Origin: Ampelomyces quisqualis
Taxonomy: Eukaryota; Ascomycota; Dothideomycetes; Pleosporales; Phaeosphaeriaceae
Assembly: GCA_018398575.1 (NCBI GenBank)
Contig: JAGTXZ010000024.1
Location: forward strand, 1,426,001 to 1,490,000
Reading direction: 5' to 3'
DNA: 64,000 nt
Part shown: positions 1 through 9,544 of the stretch, piece after piece
Layout of the letters: every line of letters starts with the position of its first letter
How positions within the stretch are numbered: position 1 is the stretch's first letter
The notes under the pieces: generated by a model
Databases searched by the model: none
The model's input: only the letters and a program-made list of their open reading frames with translations
Told to the model about the DNA's origin: nothing
Position numbers and translations under genes: made by a program

Positions 1-1316
1 TTCTAGATAAAACTCAACAATGGCAAATGGCCTACGAAAGTATATTGGAAAGGGAAAAACATCGGAAGAATGCCGAAAAAGAGAAACTCGAGAAGGAAGG
101 AAAGATTCCTGATCCGACCTATCGTTCCATCATCGTACTCCCGGAAGATATCGATAGTCTGCCTCGAGCCTTCAACGATGAGACAGCGGTTTCTGAAACA
201 CAGCTCAAGAAGTGGGTAGGCGCGAATGAGCACCTCATCGAGATCATGAAACTTGGGCACAAAGCAAATCATATGTCTCAGCGAGCCGGTCTACAAGTTC
301 TCAGCGGAGTCAGCTTCACAGAGGAGACACCTACACGGCTAAGGACAATCTGGATCAACGATCCCGAAGTCTTTACCCCAGCTGATCGCGCGGACCTTCC
401 GATTGACGGCGCTATTGCATGGCGCATGGCGGAGAGATATCAAGTATCTGAACTGGAGAAATTCGGCTGGGTGAAACTACCTGTCAAAAATCCAAAGCCT
501 GCAGCCAACACAGATGGCGTGAGCGATAATGCACCGGGCAGTGATGCAGGCGGAACTGATGGACCAACTGGGATCGGTGAATCGAGCGAGGCGAATACAG
601 CTATAGAAAACGACAACCCAGACGGAAGCAGAGAGTCAGCTGGAAGCGACCAACGCAGCAAAAGCAACCAACCCGGTGCGAGCGACATACTCACTGAACG
701 CAACGAGTCCAACGCGGGCAAACCATCCAGTCGAGGCGACAGTGAGGAGCAGAACAGCAGCACCCATTCAAGCAAAAGCAACTCTCCAAACAACAAGAAC
801 ACAACCACCAGCAAAAACAAGCGCAAGCGCACTAACACCGACACCGACACCGACACCGCCCCACCCACACCCAAATTCCCCAAACTCCAACCCCCCCCAA
901 CATTCCTGTCCATGACCAACCAAGACCTACACCTCTGGCTCGCCCACATCCCCGACCCCACCCGCACCCAGCTCCAAACCCACCTCGCCTCCGCATGCAG
1001 ATCCGGCCTGGCGAACAAGCCCACGCGTGATCTTTGGATCATACGGCTGTTCATGGAGCGGGCGTTTGGCAGCACATTTCGGGACGTGGGGGAAGGGTCG
1101 GTATTATCAGGGGAGCGGAAGCGGGCTATTCGGACGTGGAGGGTAGGGATTCCATGGCTGTTGTACAATAGCGAGGGGAGCGAGGAAGTAGGGTTGAGGC
1201 AGTTTGTGGATAGATTGGGTGGGTATAAGTTTGGGGGGATGGAGGTGCCTGATTTGAGGGGCATGGTGGCGGAGATGGAAGAACGGGTAGGGGGAGGGGG
1301 AGAAATGTTTGGTTAG
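1..1316 (+). CDS. Hypothetical protein, 5' end cut by the window edge
   Basis: The reading frame is open from base 3 and passes through an ATG at 27, so the true start probably lies outside the window. From that ATG it gives 429 residues. The first ~150 residues look globular, with a charged Lys/Glu-rich start. Residues ~155-290 are low complexity, rich in Ser/Asn/Asp/Gly, with a Lys/Arg cluster followed by a short Thr-Asp run encoded by an ACACCG repeat. A second folded part, ~295-425, is rich in Trp, Arg and Leu and ends in a Gly-rich tail. I do not recognise the family. The layout of two folded ends joined by a disordered linker with a basic cluster would suit a nuclear regulator, but that is inference. 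It converges on the GH47 gene. Confidence 0.7.
   Translation, partial: LDKTQQWQMAYESILEREKHRKNAEKEKLEKEGKIPDPTYRSIIVLPEDIDSLPRAFNDETAVSETQLKKWVGANEHLIEIMKLGHKANHMSQRAGLQVLSGVSFTEETPTRLRTIWINDPEVFTPADRADLPIDGAIAWRMAERYQVSELEKFGWVKLPVKNPKPAANTDGVSDNAPGSDAGGTDGPTGIGESSEANTAIENDNPDGSRESAGSDQRSKSNQPGASDILTERNESNAGKPSSRGDSEEQNSSTHSSKSNSPNNKNTTTSKNKRKRTNTDTDTDTAPPTPKFPKLQPPPTFLSMTNQDLHLWLAHIPDPTRTQLQTHLASACRSGLANKPTRDLWIIRLFMERAFGSTFRDVGEGSVLSGERKRAIRTWRVGIPWLLYNSEGSEEVGLRQFVDRLGGYKFGGMEVPDLRGMVAEMEERVGGGGEMFG
836..857. repeat. Hexanucleotide ACACCG microsatellite in coding sequence
   Basis: Nearly four copies of a 6-bp unit encode alternating Thr-Asp in the disordered linker of the first gene. The period is a multiple of three, so changes in copy number keep the frame. 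Confidence 0.8.
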
Positions 1317-2373
1317 GAGAGCGGTGCGGCGAGTTTGGGTTTGGAGGGGGGTGCGGAGCGCGTGCTTGATGAGCCAAGGTCTCAAGGCTCGAAGAAGGGA
1401 ACGAAGACGAATGGGGGGCTCGAGAATACGGCTGACGCAGCGATCGCGACGAGGTGAGAAGGAAGGAGGTGTAAGCTATAAGGAGTAAAATGGTAAGTCA
1501 ACCCAAACGGAAGATATAGACACATGGACGAAGGAAGTACAGGAGAGCAAGGTTCGAAAAGCGTCGATTTAAATTCCTGTGAAACCAGCTAGACAACGCG
1601 CGCTTGTATCATTTATATAGTTTTGTTTTTGTTTTACAACTCAATGACTTTCTCCTCATTCGCGATGGAGACTATGGGTGAGATGCGAAATTGATTGTTG
1701 TCGTGAGCTATCGGCTTCAGCCTGGCAATGATGGCTGTGCATGTACTCTCTCGACGGTAAAGTGCTGTTGTCTTTCCCTTCATCGCCATCTGTAGCGTTG
1801 CCATGTTCCTCCTGCCCCGCTATCCTCAACATCGTTCTCTCCCCCTTCCTCACCATCCACATTCATTTGCTTTGTTTCGCTGACCGCTGCCTCGACACAC
1901 GGTGTTCCATCCGGATTGATCTTGCCACGTCAGTGATACTCAAAGTAACCACCTGGACTCCGGAACTCCCGATAGAAGTTGTCTTCAAGACTGCATCACA
2001 CACCTCTCTGCACTACACCTTCACTACACAGCCTATCGCAGCCCACAAAATCCGTTCCCACTTCATCCTCTTTTCACTTTACGGATATCTGCCGCTTCCC
2101 TCTCTGATATATCTCACCCCTGAAAATGTTGTGCGGCGTAAAACAGCACAGACGTCGAGCCAAAATCCCTTATCAACGCGCTAGGAGTTATGCGAGCCGA
2201 TTTATACGGAGCGACTGGACGGGGTGGACAGATTCTTTTTGCCGTGGTGGTCGCGATTCTGATTGGCGATGGAGTCTGATTGGTGTTTCGAAAAGTGAAG
2301 AGGACATTGTTCTATAGGTTCCAGTCTCATTCCAACATGTCGTGATTCATGCCCATGTACATTTTTCACCATT
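1317..2373. other. Convergent intergenic region, no gene seen
   Basis: About 1.06 kb lies between the 3' ends of the first gene and the GH47 gene. Open frames here are short and lack splice-supported extensions. A T-rich stretch at about 1615-1640 could belong to 3' processing of the first gene. I see no RNA gene or mobile element. Confidence 0.6.
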
Positions 2374-4074
2374 TTACCTAATCATCCTGAACGGATGCCC
2401 CTCGGTACTAAACACCCAGGTATCTAGACTCGCGGTATCGACGTCCGTAAATGTGAGCCACAAATACTTCAACGTCTCGGCTGCCCAGAAGCTTTCTTGT
2501 GTGTCGATCCAGTTACCTTCACCCTCGTTCCACACGTCGGCTAGTTGTGCATACCCAAAGGGCGCTTTGCAATGTTTCTCCATGGCAACGAACGCGTCCC
2601 ACGCCCAGTCGCGGTAGCGCTGTTCGCCTGTGATGCGCCAGGCGTAGAAGAGCGATTCGACGTATTCGGGCCGGCCTTTGTATGCGGGCTGTGTGGACCA
2701 GAAGCCAGTGTTTGTCCATTCGTGCTCGTGGCGCGAGGATTTTGGGGAGAAAAGGGGTTTGCTGTAGCTGATGTTTGGTGTCCAGGACCATGTTTCAGGG
2801 CCGATGTTAGTGGGTGTGGAGGTGTAGACGTGGCGGCAGCCTTCGAGTAGTGCGAGTGCGAAGGTGCGAAGAGAGGGTTGGTCATAGTATTTCGCGGCTA
2901 GGAGTATTGTGCCTGGCGCGAAACAAGCGAGATGGCCTTGTTGGTTCTGGAATTGCTTGTCATCTTGACGGCCGATGAAGAGATGTTGCATGGTATGTTT
3001 GGGTGCGGGCGCAGAACGTGAGCTGAGATGCTCGCGAAGGGAGTAGGCGGAATCGAGGAAGCGCTTCTTGTAGAGACCTAGGTGTGGATCGGTGGGCGGA
3101 GCCAGTAGAGTGATTTTAAGAAGGTACTCGTAATAAGAATCATGTCCTCCGTCCCAGTGCCTTGAGCGAGCAACCGGAGCGCCTGTCATGATGTCGATTG
3201 GTGCATCCGCCATGCCCGGCCATGGTGTCGTCCACTTTGTCCATACGAGGGGCGCCCATGCTAGTGTCGAGTTCTTCGTGTAGACAGCGTCGCCGGTCAA
3301 TCTGGTCAAGACGCGGTTCTCGAGTATGGACGAGCCGGTGCGCGCGGGTCCAACGACGGGGTGTTCGTATTCGCGCATGCCCGGGTCATCGCTGAAGACA
3401 AAGGTCGGGCTTGGCTCGCCTTGTTGCGTGTCGAAGTCCACGCGCGGCCAGGGCATGCCGGTGGGTGTGTCGTATGCTGGAGCAAGCTTCTGCGCCAGAG
3501 TGACTGCGTGTTCGAGAATCAGGTCACGGGCTTCCTCGTGCAGGATGTGCTTCGGTATGAGCCCCGCGTCGTACAAGTCTACGAGCGACAGCAGTCCGCC
3601 CACATACCGGATCGTCGTCTCGAACGGGTCGACCAGGTCGTCGGTCTCGTCGAAGTCGATGCCGAGGATGTGCTCGATGGAATGCGACAGTTCCTCCCAC
3701 AGGCCCATGAGTGCAAGGGTGCTGGCCGAGTCAACGATGAAGGCGCCCCAGCCGTTCCTGGACGTTGAGGGGTCCCCAGACACGGGCCGGATGTCGTCGA
3801 AGCCCCACGTGTTTTCTCGGTACTTCCGGAAGGTGTACTGCATCGCCTCCTTCACCGAGTCTGCCCTCGTCTCGTGGGCCTTCCCGGCCCCACGCCACTG
3901 CGCATGCTGTATCTTTGCGCCGAGCGGGGCCGTGAACGGAACATGTTCTGTCGGGTGCTGGAACTCTTTTATGATCAGATAGAAGGTGACGACGAGCACG
4001 GCAGCGAGGAGCTTGAACGAAGACTCGGGGTTTCGTTCAAACTTGGACTTGCCCCACCGGCGGAAGCTGGGCAT
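2374..4074 (-). CDS. Glycoside hydrolase family 47 (class I alpha-1,2-mannosidase-like), type II membrane protein
   Basis: Single exon, 566 aa, starting at an ATG with no competing in-frame start. A short basic tail is followed by one hydrophobic segment at ~20-37 (LLAAVLVVTFYLII), so it is probably a signal-anchored ER/Golgi enzyme. GH47 landmarks run in order: DDIRP near residue 95, IRYVGGLLSLVDL, the LTGD motif, DSYYEYLLK, HLACFAPG, RPEYVESLFY, SFWAAETLKYLWL, and the C-terminal TEGHPF that carries the conserved Thr/Glu. Family members trim alpha-1,2-mannose from N-glycans in processing or ER quality control. This copy is divergent: the usual VDALDTL block reads VDSASTL. The class is clear but the substrate is not. 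It is divergent from the small gene at 4353. Confidence 0.9.
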   Translation of the reverse strand: MPSFRRWGKSKFERNPESSFKLLAAVLVVTFYLIIKEFQHPTEHVPFTAPLGAKIQHAQWRGAGKAHETRADSVKEAMQYTFRKYRENTWGFDDIRPVSGDPSTSRNGWGAFIVDSASTLALMGLWEELSHSIEHILGIDFDETDDLVDPFETTIRYVGGLLSLVDLYDAGLIPKHILHEEARDLILEHAVTLAQKLAPAYDTPTGMPWPRVDFDTQQGEPSPTFVFSDDPGMREYEHPVVGPARTGSSILENRVLTRLTGDAVYTKNSTLAWAPLVWTKWTTPWPGMADAPIDIMTGAPVARSRHWDGGHDSYYEYLLKITLLAPPTDPHLGLYKKRFLDSAYSLREHLSSRSAPAPKHTMQHLFIGRQDDKQFQNQQGHLACFAPGTILLAAKYYDQPSLRTFALALLEGCRHVYTSTPTNIGPETWSWTPNISYSKPLFSPKSSRHEHEWTNTGFWSTQPAYKGRPEYVESLFYAWRITGEQRYRDWAWDAFVAMEKHCKAPFGYAQLADVWNEGEGNWIDTQESFWAAETLKYLWLTFTDVDTASLDTWVFSTEGHPFRMIR

Positions 4075-4183
4075 GGTGGAGGGTTGTAGAGGGCCGCTGC
4101 GTTGGGCGGATTCAGGGCGCGCGTGGTAGGTAGCGGCGGCGGCATTGGTGAGATGCTCTTGCGGGTGACCTTGGCTGCTGGGT

Positions 4184-4249
4184 AGGTGCTGGAGAGGTGC
4201 TGGATAGGTGCTGGACAGGTGCTGGCTAGGTGTTGGATAGGTGCTGGCT
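4184..4249. repeat. 11-bp tandem repeat (about 6 units) in a divergent promoter
   Basis: Six head-to-tail units of AGGTGCTGGAN with minor changes lie in the 278-bp gap between the GH47 start and the start of the small plus-strand gene. A second short array, GTGAGGCTAA repeated about 2.5 times, follows at about 4254-4279. Both would sit in the shared promoter or 5' UTR. Confidence 0.85.
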
Positions 4250-4352
4250 AGTAGTGAGGCTAAGTGAGGCTAAGTGAGGAGAGCTCGGCCTTGGCGCCCT
4301 CCTCCATCACGGCGTCCCCAGCCCTGCTGCCCAGCATCCCTACACGTTCAAC

Positions 4353-4605
4353 ATGGGCGTCTTCCAGTATGTGCTCCCCCAAGCTTCTTGTCTGCTGCAT
4401 CTAACATATCCCCAGATGGTACAGAGCGCTTCCGCCAAAGTCGCGCATCATAGTCGGCGTAGGCATCATGGGCCACGCCTGCGCTGCCCTGTATCTCTCC
4501 GACAAATTGGAAGACAAGTCGGCCATTCTCTTCGCGGACGAGGATTTGGACCGAATCCGAGCAGCCTTGCCCACGATTTCAATCGTCGAGAGAAAGGAAC
4601 GATGA
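4353..4605 (+). CDS. Small two-exon membrane protein, 67 aa
   Basis: Exons 4353-4366 and 4416-4605. The 49-nt intron has a consensus GTATGT donor, a CATCTAAC branch point and a CCCCAG acceptor. Splicing makes an ORF of 67 codons that begins MGVFQWYRALPPKSR, continues with a hydrophobic segment IIVGVGIMGHACAALYLS and ends in a charged tail. Without splicing the frame has no obvious sense, so the intron supports the gene. I know no named family. A short basic start plus one membrane span is typical of small mitochondrial or ER membrane proteins, but that is inference. It is divergent from GH47, 278 bp away, with an 11-bp repeat array between them. Confidence 0.7.
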
Positions 4606-5291
4606 GCCGCGACGCTGCTGCCGTCTCTCCTTCTTGCGCTCTCAACGTCACGCGCACCTTGCGTTCTCGGGCGAACTCCCCTAATGGCGTCGCTATCGCA
4701 GAGTAATATTCATGGCACGTGTGGAGGAAGAGGAGACTTCAGAATGTTGTTGGACATTGTGCTTGATAGACGGTGGTGCAGGTGGCCATCGCACACATGT
4801 ATGTACGTGGGCGTATACTGACAAGTAAAGCTGGGAATCAAGCGCCATACACTTCACAAGAACAACCAAACAGAGGACCCAAACAAACTCCACCCAAGAT
4901 GTCACACAACCCGTTGTAGCAGATTGAAATATTGCATCTAACATCGAGCGCCTTTCTTGTACCAATGCCGCGTATTACAACCCACGGAAAACCCCAATTC
5001 GAAAACCCCGTATTACGTAAGCGCGTGTTCACGCACAAACTATGCTGGCGCGCCGACGTCTTTGAACAAGAGCAGCAGAAGAAAGCAAGACGCACTCGAC
5101 ATTGCAACCGCCCGAGGTATGGCGGCGAGAACGAACGTTGCTGCAAATCGAAATGGACGCGCTGAGAGATATTACAAGTGGAAGACGAAAGCACCGTCCC
5201 GATCGAAAACAGTCGACTTGTTGTCCACAACAATAATATCAAGAACAAAATCCCCCTGTCCCTCAAACCTTGCCAGAATAATACCTAGGAC
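4606..5291. other. Intergenic, no gene seen
   Basis: This is 686 bases between two small convergent genes. Overlapping short ORFs occur on both strands but none has family motifs or a matching splice pattern. Confidence 0.5.
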
Positions 5292-5489
5292 TCAACATCC
5301 CCCACCACCGCCGCCTCCGTCTCCGCCTCCGCCTCCCCCATCACCGCCAAAATAATAACTTCCACCGCCGTGAGCGTGGTGGTGTGCACCAACAGGATTC
5401 GCCGACAGTTCAGGCGCTCCAGGGGCATAGCTCATTTTATGCGCCGACGTATCCGCGGACTCGTCGGGCTTGCTTGCGAAGCAGCCCAT
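5292..5489 (-). CDS. Small glycine-rich protein with N-myristoylation/palmitoylation-type start
   Basis: Single exon, 65 aa. It starts MGCFASK, which fits an N-myristoylation signal (Gly2, small residue at 6) with an adjacent Cys3 for palmitoylation, suggesting attachment to the inner face of a membrane. The middle is short and polar with a His-rich patch (HHHAH). The C-terminal third is almost all Gly with a few Asp and ends in Cys. Reasons to believe it: a clean ATG, a meaningful start motif and a complete short frame. Against it: the Gly run is encoded by a simple GGC/GGA repeat, which can create ORFs by chance. No family recognised. Confidence 0.5.
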   Translation of the reverse strand: MGCFASKPDESADTSAHKMSYAPGAPELSANPVGAHHHAHGGGSYYFGGDGGGGGGDGGGGGGGC

Positions 5490-6315
5490 GGCGACACACA
5501 GCCTCTCGATCCGCGCTGGATGGGGGGGGGGGGCGAAACTCTTGTGCCGTACTTGTGTGTTCGAACGAGACTTGGGACGAAACTGTACGGCGGATGAGTG
5601 GGATGAGACGGTAAGAGCAAGAGGAAAGTTGGGAGTTTACGTACAGCCAGCGGATAAGGGCAGTTGGCTGATGCGCACATGCACGAACGTCAAAGGCGCG
5701 TCCGACTTTGATATCCTTTTAAGAAGTAGGTTGTCGGTCTTGGGAGGCTGTGCATCTGTGGTTCTGGTCTCGTGATGGGTAGCCCAACGCCGGTGGCTTG
5801 AGCTAGTGCATGCACTCCGGTCAGTTATTAGAGATTTAATCAAGTGATACAGTGCGATAGGTAAACTTCACAAGTCTGCATGGGAAACGTGCGCCGCTGG
5901 CATCGTGCTCGCATTGGTATTGTTGGTGGTGTAGAGCTACAGGAAGTCGTCGTGCTTGGCCCCGCTTTGGCAGAGTGTGCCTTGGTGAAAGCCTCACGCG
6001 GTGTAGATTTGTGGCGTGCCTCGGCTGTCTCCTTCCTCGTAAAACGTCGCTTGATAATTCCCACTGCAGTTAGAGCTTTGGTCTTTGTTCTTCGGCGCAC
6101 CACTTGGTTCTATTCACCTTCTGCGAGCAAGTCGGAAAACATGTACCGGTGTTTCTGAATAAGACTACAGCGCGACACGGCGATCTTTGCAGCGGGAATT
6201 GTCCAGCGTTAGCGCGGGGGGGATTTGAGATCGACGTAAACACCGCAAAGGTAGCTGCGTTTCTCGTCGTTGCAATGCGAGGGAATGATATGGTGCTTTG
6301 CCTGAGATTGCATCC
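5490..6315. other. Intergenic, no confident gene
   Basis: This 826-base stretch lies between the Gly-rich gene and the 3' end of the Zn2Cys6 gene. It includes a 12-base G run at 5522-5533. A minus-strand stretch at about 5850-6160 can be spliced in silico into a short peptide, but the splice signals are weak and it is not called. Confidence 0.5.
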
Positions 6316-8352
6316 TCAAACTGTGCCCATGAGAAATTTCCAATGGAACTCGCTGCTATTCATATCGATGGAGGAGTTGACTTTCCACAGACTGGGTAAC
6401 TTCTCGGTACCGTTGGGTTTGCTGTTGATCTTGGGGAGTGCGAGGTCTTGCAACAGCGATACTGTGCGGCCCGAACCAGTCGCATGATCAAATGTGCTAC
6501 TATTCGGGCTTGTGCCTCCACGTGCAGTCCTCAGTGCGACCATCATCACCGACGTGATGCGCCTGAAACGCTCAAAAACATCTTCCTTGTCGTGATTCTC
6601 GCGTGGTCGTGGCATTTGCGAGGATAGCTGGTCACGAAAGTACTCAAACGTTCGGGCAATCTGTAGCTCAACGGGATCCCAGCCAGGCATCGGCAAGGAA
6701 TGAAGTCCTAATTTACCCAGACCGACGACGCCAGAAACCAGGTTGAGCCAGTCAACCAACGAGATGAACTCGTACTGCCGACTTGGTAACTTGATGGTGT
6801 TGTCTAGGAACTGCTCGATGGAGCGAAGGTAAGTGACGCGTAACGAAAGTTGAAAACCCGATGCCCATGGTGTGCTTTCTCGATCGACCAAGTCCGCAGC
6901 TGCCGCTGTCTTGTATAAGTGTATCTGTGCAGCAATCTGAGTCCACTCTAGCGTTTCTGCGATATTATTAGCAAAGATAGCGATGGATAGGCACCAGAAT
7001 CGTACTATAGTTGGCTGCCTGCAGTTTTGACACTGATCGAATATGTTCCCACTTTTCGCTCAGACGCTTGACTTGCGAGCGTGCAACCAGCGCCTGCTCG
7101 CTGCGTCCTCGGAATGTTTCCTCAACATCTTCCATGAACTGACAGATATCCACAAATATCGGAAGTACCGCATCCGTCTTGTTTTCCCAGGCGGACGCAA
7201 GATCAGAAGAGTACTTCCGAAGTATGGCTGAGTAAGAAATGCAACGACTCCTGCCTGCTTCTATCAGGCCAATACTGGACGCCAAGTAATAGCACCCCAG
7301 ATATGCCCTTTTTGCCTCCCTATCTTTCGAGTCCTCCCTGTGCATTGGACTTCGCACGAGTGTAGACAATCTGTCTATTCCAAGATCGCTCGCGATGCCT
7401 GCACACAGCTGGAGGAGCATTGGCACGGAAACCGCTTGAGCGTCCATGTAGTGGTGGTGCCAAGCAATGAAGACCAGCAATCCTTGCAACAGATCCAAAC
7501 TCTTTTCTCCGTTCAATATCTTTACCATGGCGACTTTGCGAAACTCGCGGCTCAATGTTTGCTGCAACAGCGCTGAGTCATACGATGCCACGGTAAGGAC
7601 GGCAAACATTAGGATAGGTCGGTGCTGAACAAGGTGCTGACAAGATACGTCGTTTGGTAGAGTCACAAAGGGGAAAAAGGCTACCATGTGCCGGTAGGTG
7701 TCGAGCAACATTTGCATATGCACCAGACTGATTGATCGAATAACGGGGTCCAGTCGGCCAAGGCATAGTAGGGTATCGTTGATCGATTCCCAGAAAGCCA
7801 GTGAATTTCCAGTTCCTGGGCCAGTTTCTGGGCCAGGAGCAGGCAGTGTAGGGGTTGGAACTGGTGGTGCTGAAGCGAGTGGAGCAGGCGCCGGTGGCGA
7901 AGGTCGTGGAAGTGCTTCTGTAATTTGTGAGGGTAGTGTTGTCACTGCGGGTACGGCTGGCGGCGCCGTAGTGGGCGCCATAGTCGCAACGATGGCCGAC
8001 AATTTGTCCAGCTTTTTATCGAAGTCGCGCAGCCTGTTCGGCGGCGGCGCCTCACTCCTCGATTTAGCAGGTCTTCGTCGCGCAACGTGTTCGATGCATT
8101 CGACTCTTGCTTTCTGACATCTGCGGCACGTGTCATCCCGAGCGGAGAGTGGAGCCTCCACATGTGCCGAGGAACTCACCTTTGACACAAAGCAGCCGTG
8201 TCTGAAGGAACACAGCGCACTTTGTGTTTTCTGCATCGTTCGCATGCAAACGCATTCCCAGCTCTTCCTTCTCTTGCATCCATGGTGAAGATGGATGCTG
8301 TAGGCCCAGGTGGCTTGGGAGATTCCCGGTCGGGATCCGCGGGTTGGTGCAT
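6316..8352 (-). CDS. Zn2Cys6 fungal transcription factor, 642 aa, three exons
   Basis: Exons on the minus strand: 8352-8180, 8120-7006 and 6956-6316. Introns are 59 nt (donor GTGAGT) and 49 nt (donor GTACGA, branch GCTAAT, acceptor CGCAG). Phases match exactly. The first intron falls inside the zinc cluster: splicing gives C37-x2-C40-x6-C47-x8-C56-x2-C59-x6-C66, a complete binuclear cluster with the usual basic loop (RKHKVR). A Pro/Ala-rich linker follows, then a helical region resembling the regulatory middle domain of fungal C6 factors. These bind DNA in the nucleus, often as dimers at CGG repeats. It is divergent from the isochorismatase-like gene, 375 bp apart, so it may regulate that neighbour; this is inference. 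A further upstream ATG is possible. Confidence 0.9.
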
Positions 8353-8727
8353 TGTGGGGAAGTCCGAGATGATGCCAAGGGCGAGGGCACACCCAAACGC
8401 GGGCAATGGAGACAGCGAATTCAACACCGCAGTGTCAGCCCCGCTGGCGGTTCTGGTGGACACGGTATCAGAACATGTTGCTTGCGAAAGCGTGCAAACA
8501 AGATGCACATGTTGGCTGTGCCCCGAGCAGATGGCTGACCTCGGGTATTCAGTCGGTGGATCGACCGCCGAAATGCAGGTGGCGGCGGCTTCCCCAGGCG
8601 TCCGATTGCTCCGGCTGCCGCGTAGCTCGATCCGATACTTATCATCGTTGCGCACGCTGTTGGTTTGGCTACAAGGTGGGTGGGTGGCTAGATGGTTGTT
8701 CGCCATACTGGCCAACACAACCACACC
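8353..8727. promoter_or_regulatory. Shared divergent promoter, regulator / isochorismatase-like hydrolase
   Basis: This 375-bp gap between two divergently read start codons must hold both 5' regions. I see no single decisive operator. A C6 factor controlling its neighbour would need CGG-type half sites here. Confidence 0.5.
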
Positions 8728-9504
8728 ATGGCTCCCGAGGATCACGCTGATCACGACGGCTACGTGGAGGCCGGCTTTGCCGGGAAGATGGGATGGGGCA
8801 CCAAGCCAGCGCTGCTTCTCGTTGATGTTTGCAACGCGTACTGGAGTCAAGACAGTCCATTGGACACCAGCTCGAATCCTGCGTCAGCAGCGGCGCCGGC
8901 CTCGATCCGAAAACTGGTCGACGCTGCTCGGGAGGGCAGGGTGCCGTTGATATGGACGCGGGTGGAATACACGGAGCCGGACATGTCGGACGCGGGTGTC
9001 TTCTACTGCAAGGCTCCTCTGCTGAACGTGTTCCAGAAAGGCAATGAGACTGGCCTGGAGAGTTGGGTGCCAGGATTAGAGCCTAGAGAGGGGGAGCTCG
9101 TGATTCCCAAGCGCTACCCGAGCGCCTTCTTCGCAACGGACCTCAACACACGGCTCCAGCTCAAGGGCATTGATACACTGGTCATCTGTGGTGTCAGTAC
9201 AAGTGGTTGTGTAAGAGCCACGACGCTGGACACAATGTGCTATGGATATAGACCCATGGTAAGACTGCTTGGCGTCCCATGATTCGTGCTACAGGCTAAC
9301 GGCGTGCAGGTCGTTAGCGAGGCTTGTGGTGACCGCTCACCTGCTGTGCATGATGCGAATATCTTTGACATGAATGCAAAGATGGCAGATGTGGTGCCGG
9401 AAACTGAGGCAATCGACAAGCTGAAGGCGGGCTGGCCTGGGTGCGATGCGTCTGAACGTCACCATCGAAAAGAATTCAATGGTCAGGAAGACAAGCTGCT
9501 ATAA
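8728..9504 (+). CDS. Isochorismatase-fold cysteine hydrolase, 241 aa
   Basis: Exons 8728-9258 and 9310-9504 join in phase 0 across a 51-nt intron (GTAAGA..GTGCAG). The catalytic triad of the family is visible: Asp in ALLLVDVCNAYW, Lys in VIPKRYPSAFF and Cys in the GVSTSGCVRATT loop. The second exon supplies the C-terminal part of the fold (VVSEACGDR). This layout is closest to N-carbamoylsarcosine amidase-like members, which hydrolyse amide or vinyl-ether bonds in small molecules, so the exact substrate is open. I chose the ATG at 8728 because the fold starts soon after it. A longer in-frame start at 8692 exists but begins with a GTG-type codon. Divergent from the C6 regulator. Confidence 0.88.
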
Positions 9505-9544
9505 GCAAATCGCAACAATGTTATCCGACAACACTGCATTGCTG

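Noticed and set aside
440..1264. Long minus-strand ORF (274 codons) over the first gene
   Set aside because: It is the antisense shadow of low-complexity coding DNA, with no splice signals and no family motifs.
5850..6160. Possible minus-strand small gene (MFSDLLAEV.. or GNYQATFYEEGDSRG..)
   Set aside because: Two mutually exclusive readings are possible, branch points are weak, and neither gives a convincing full protein.
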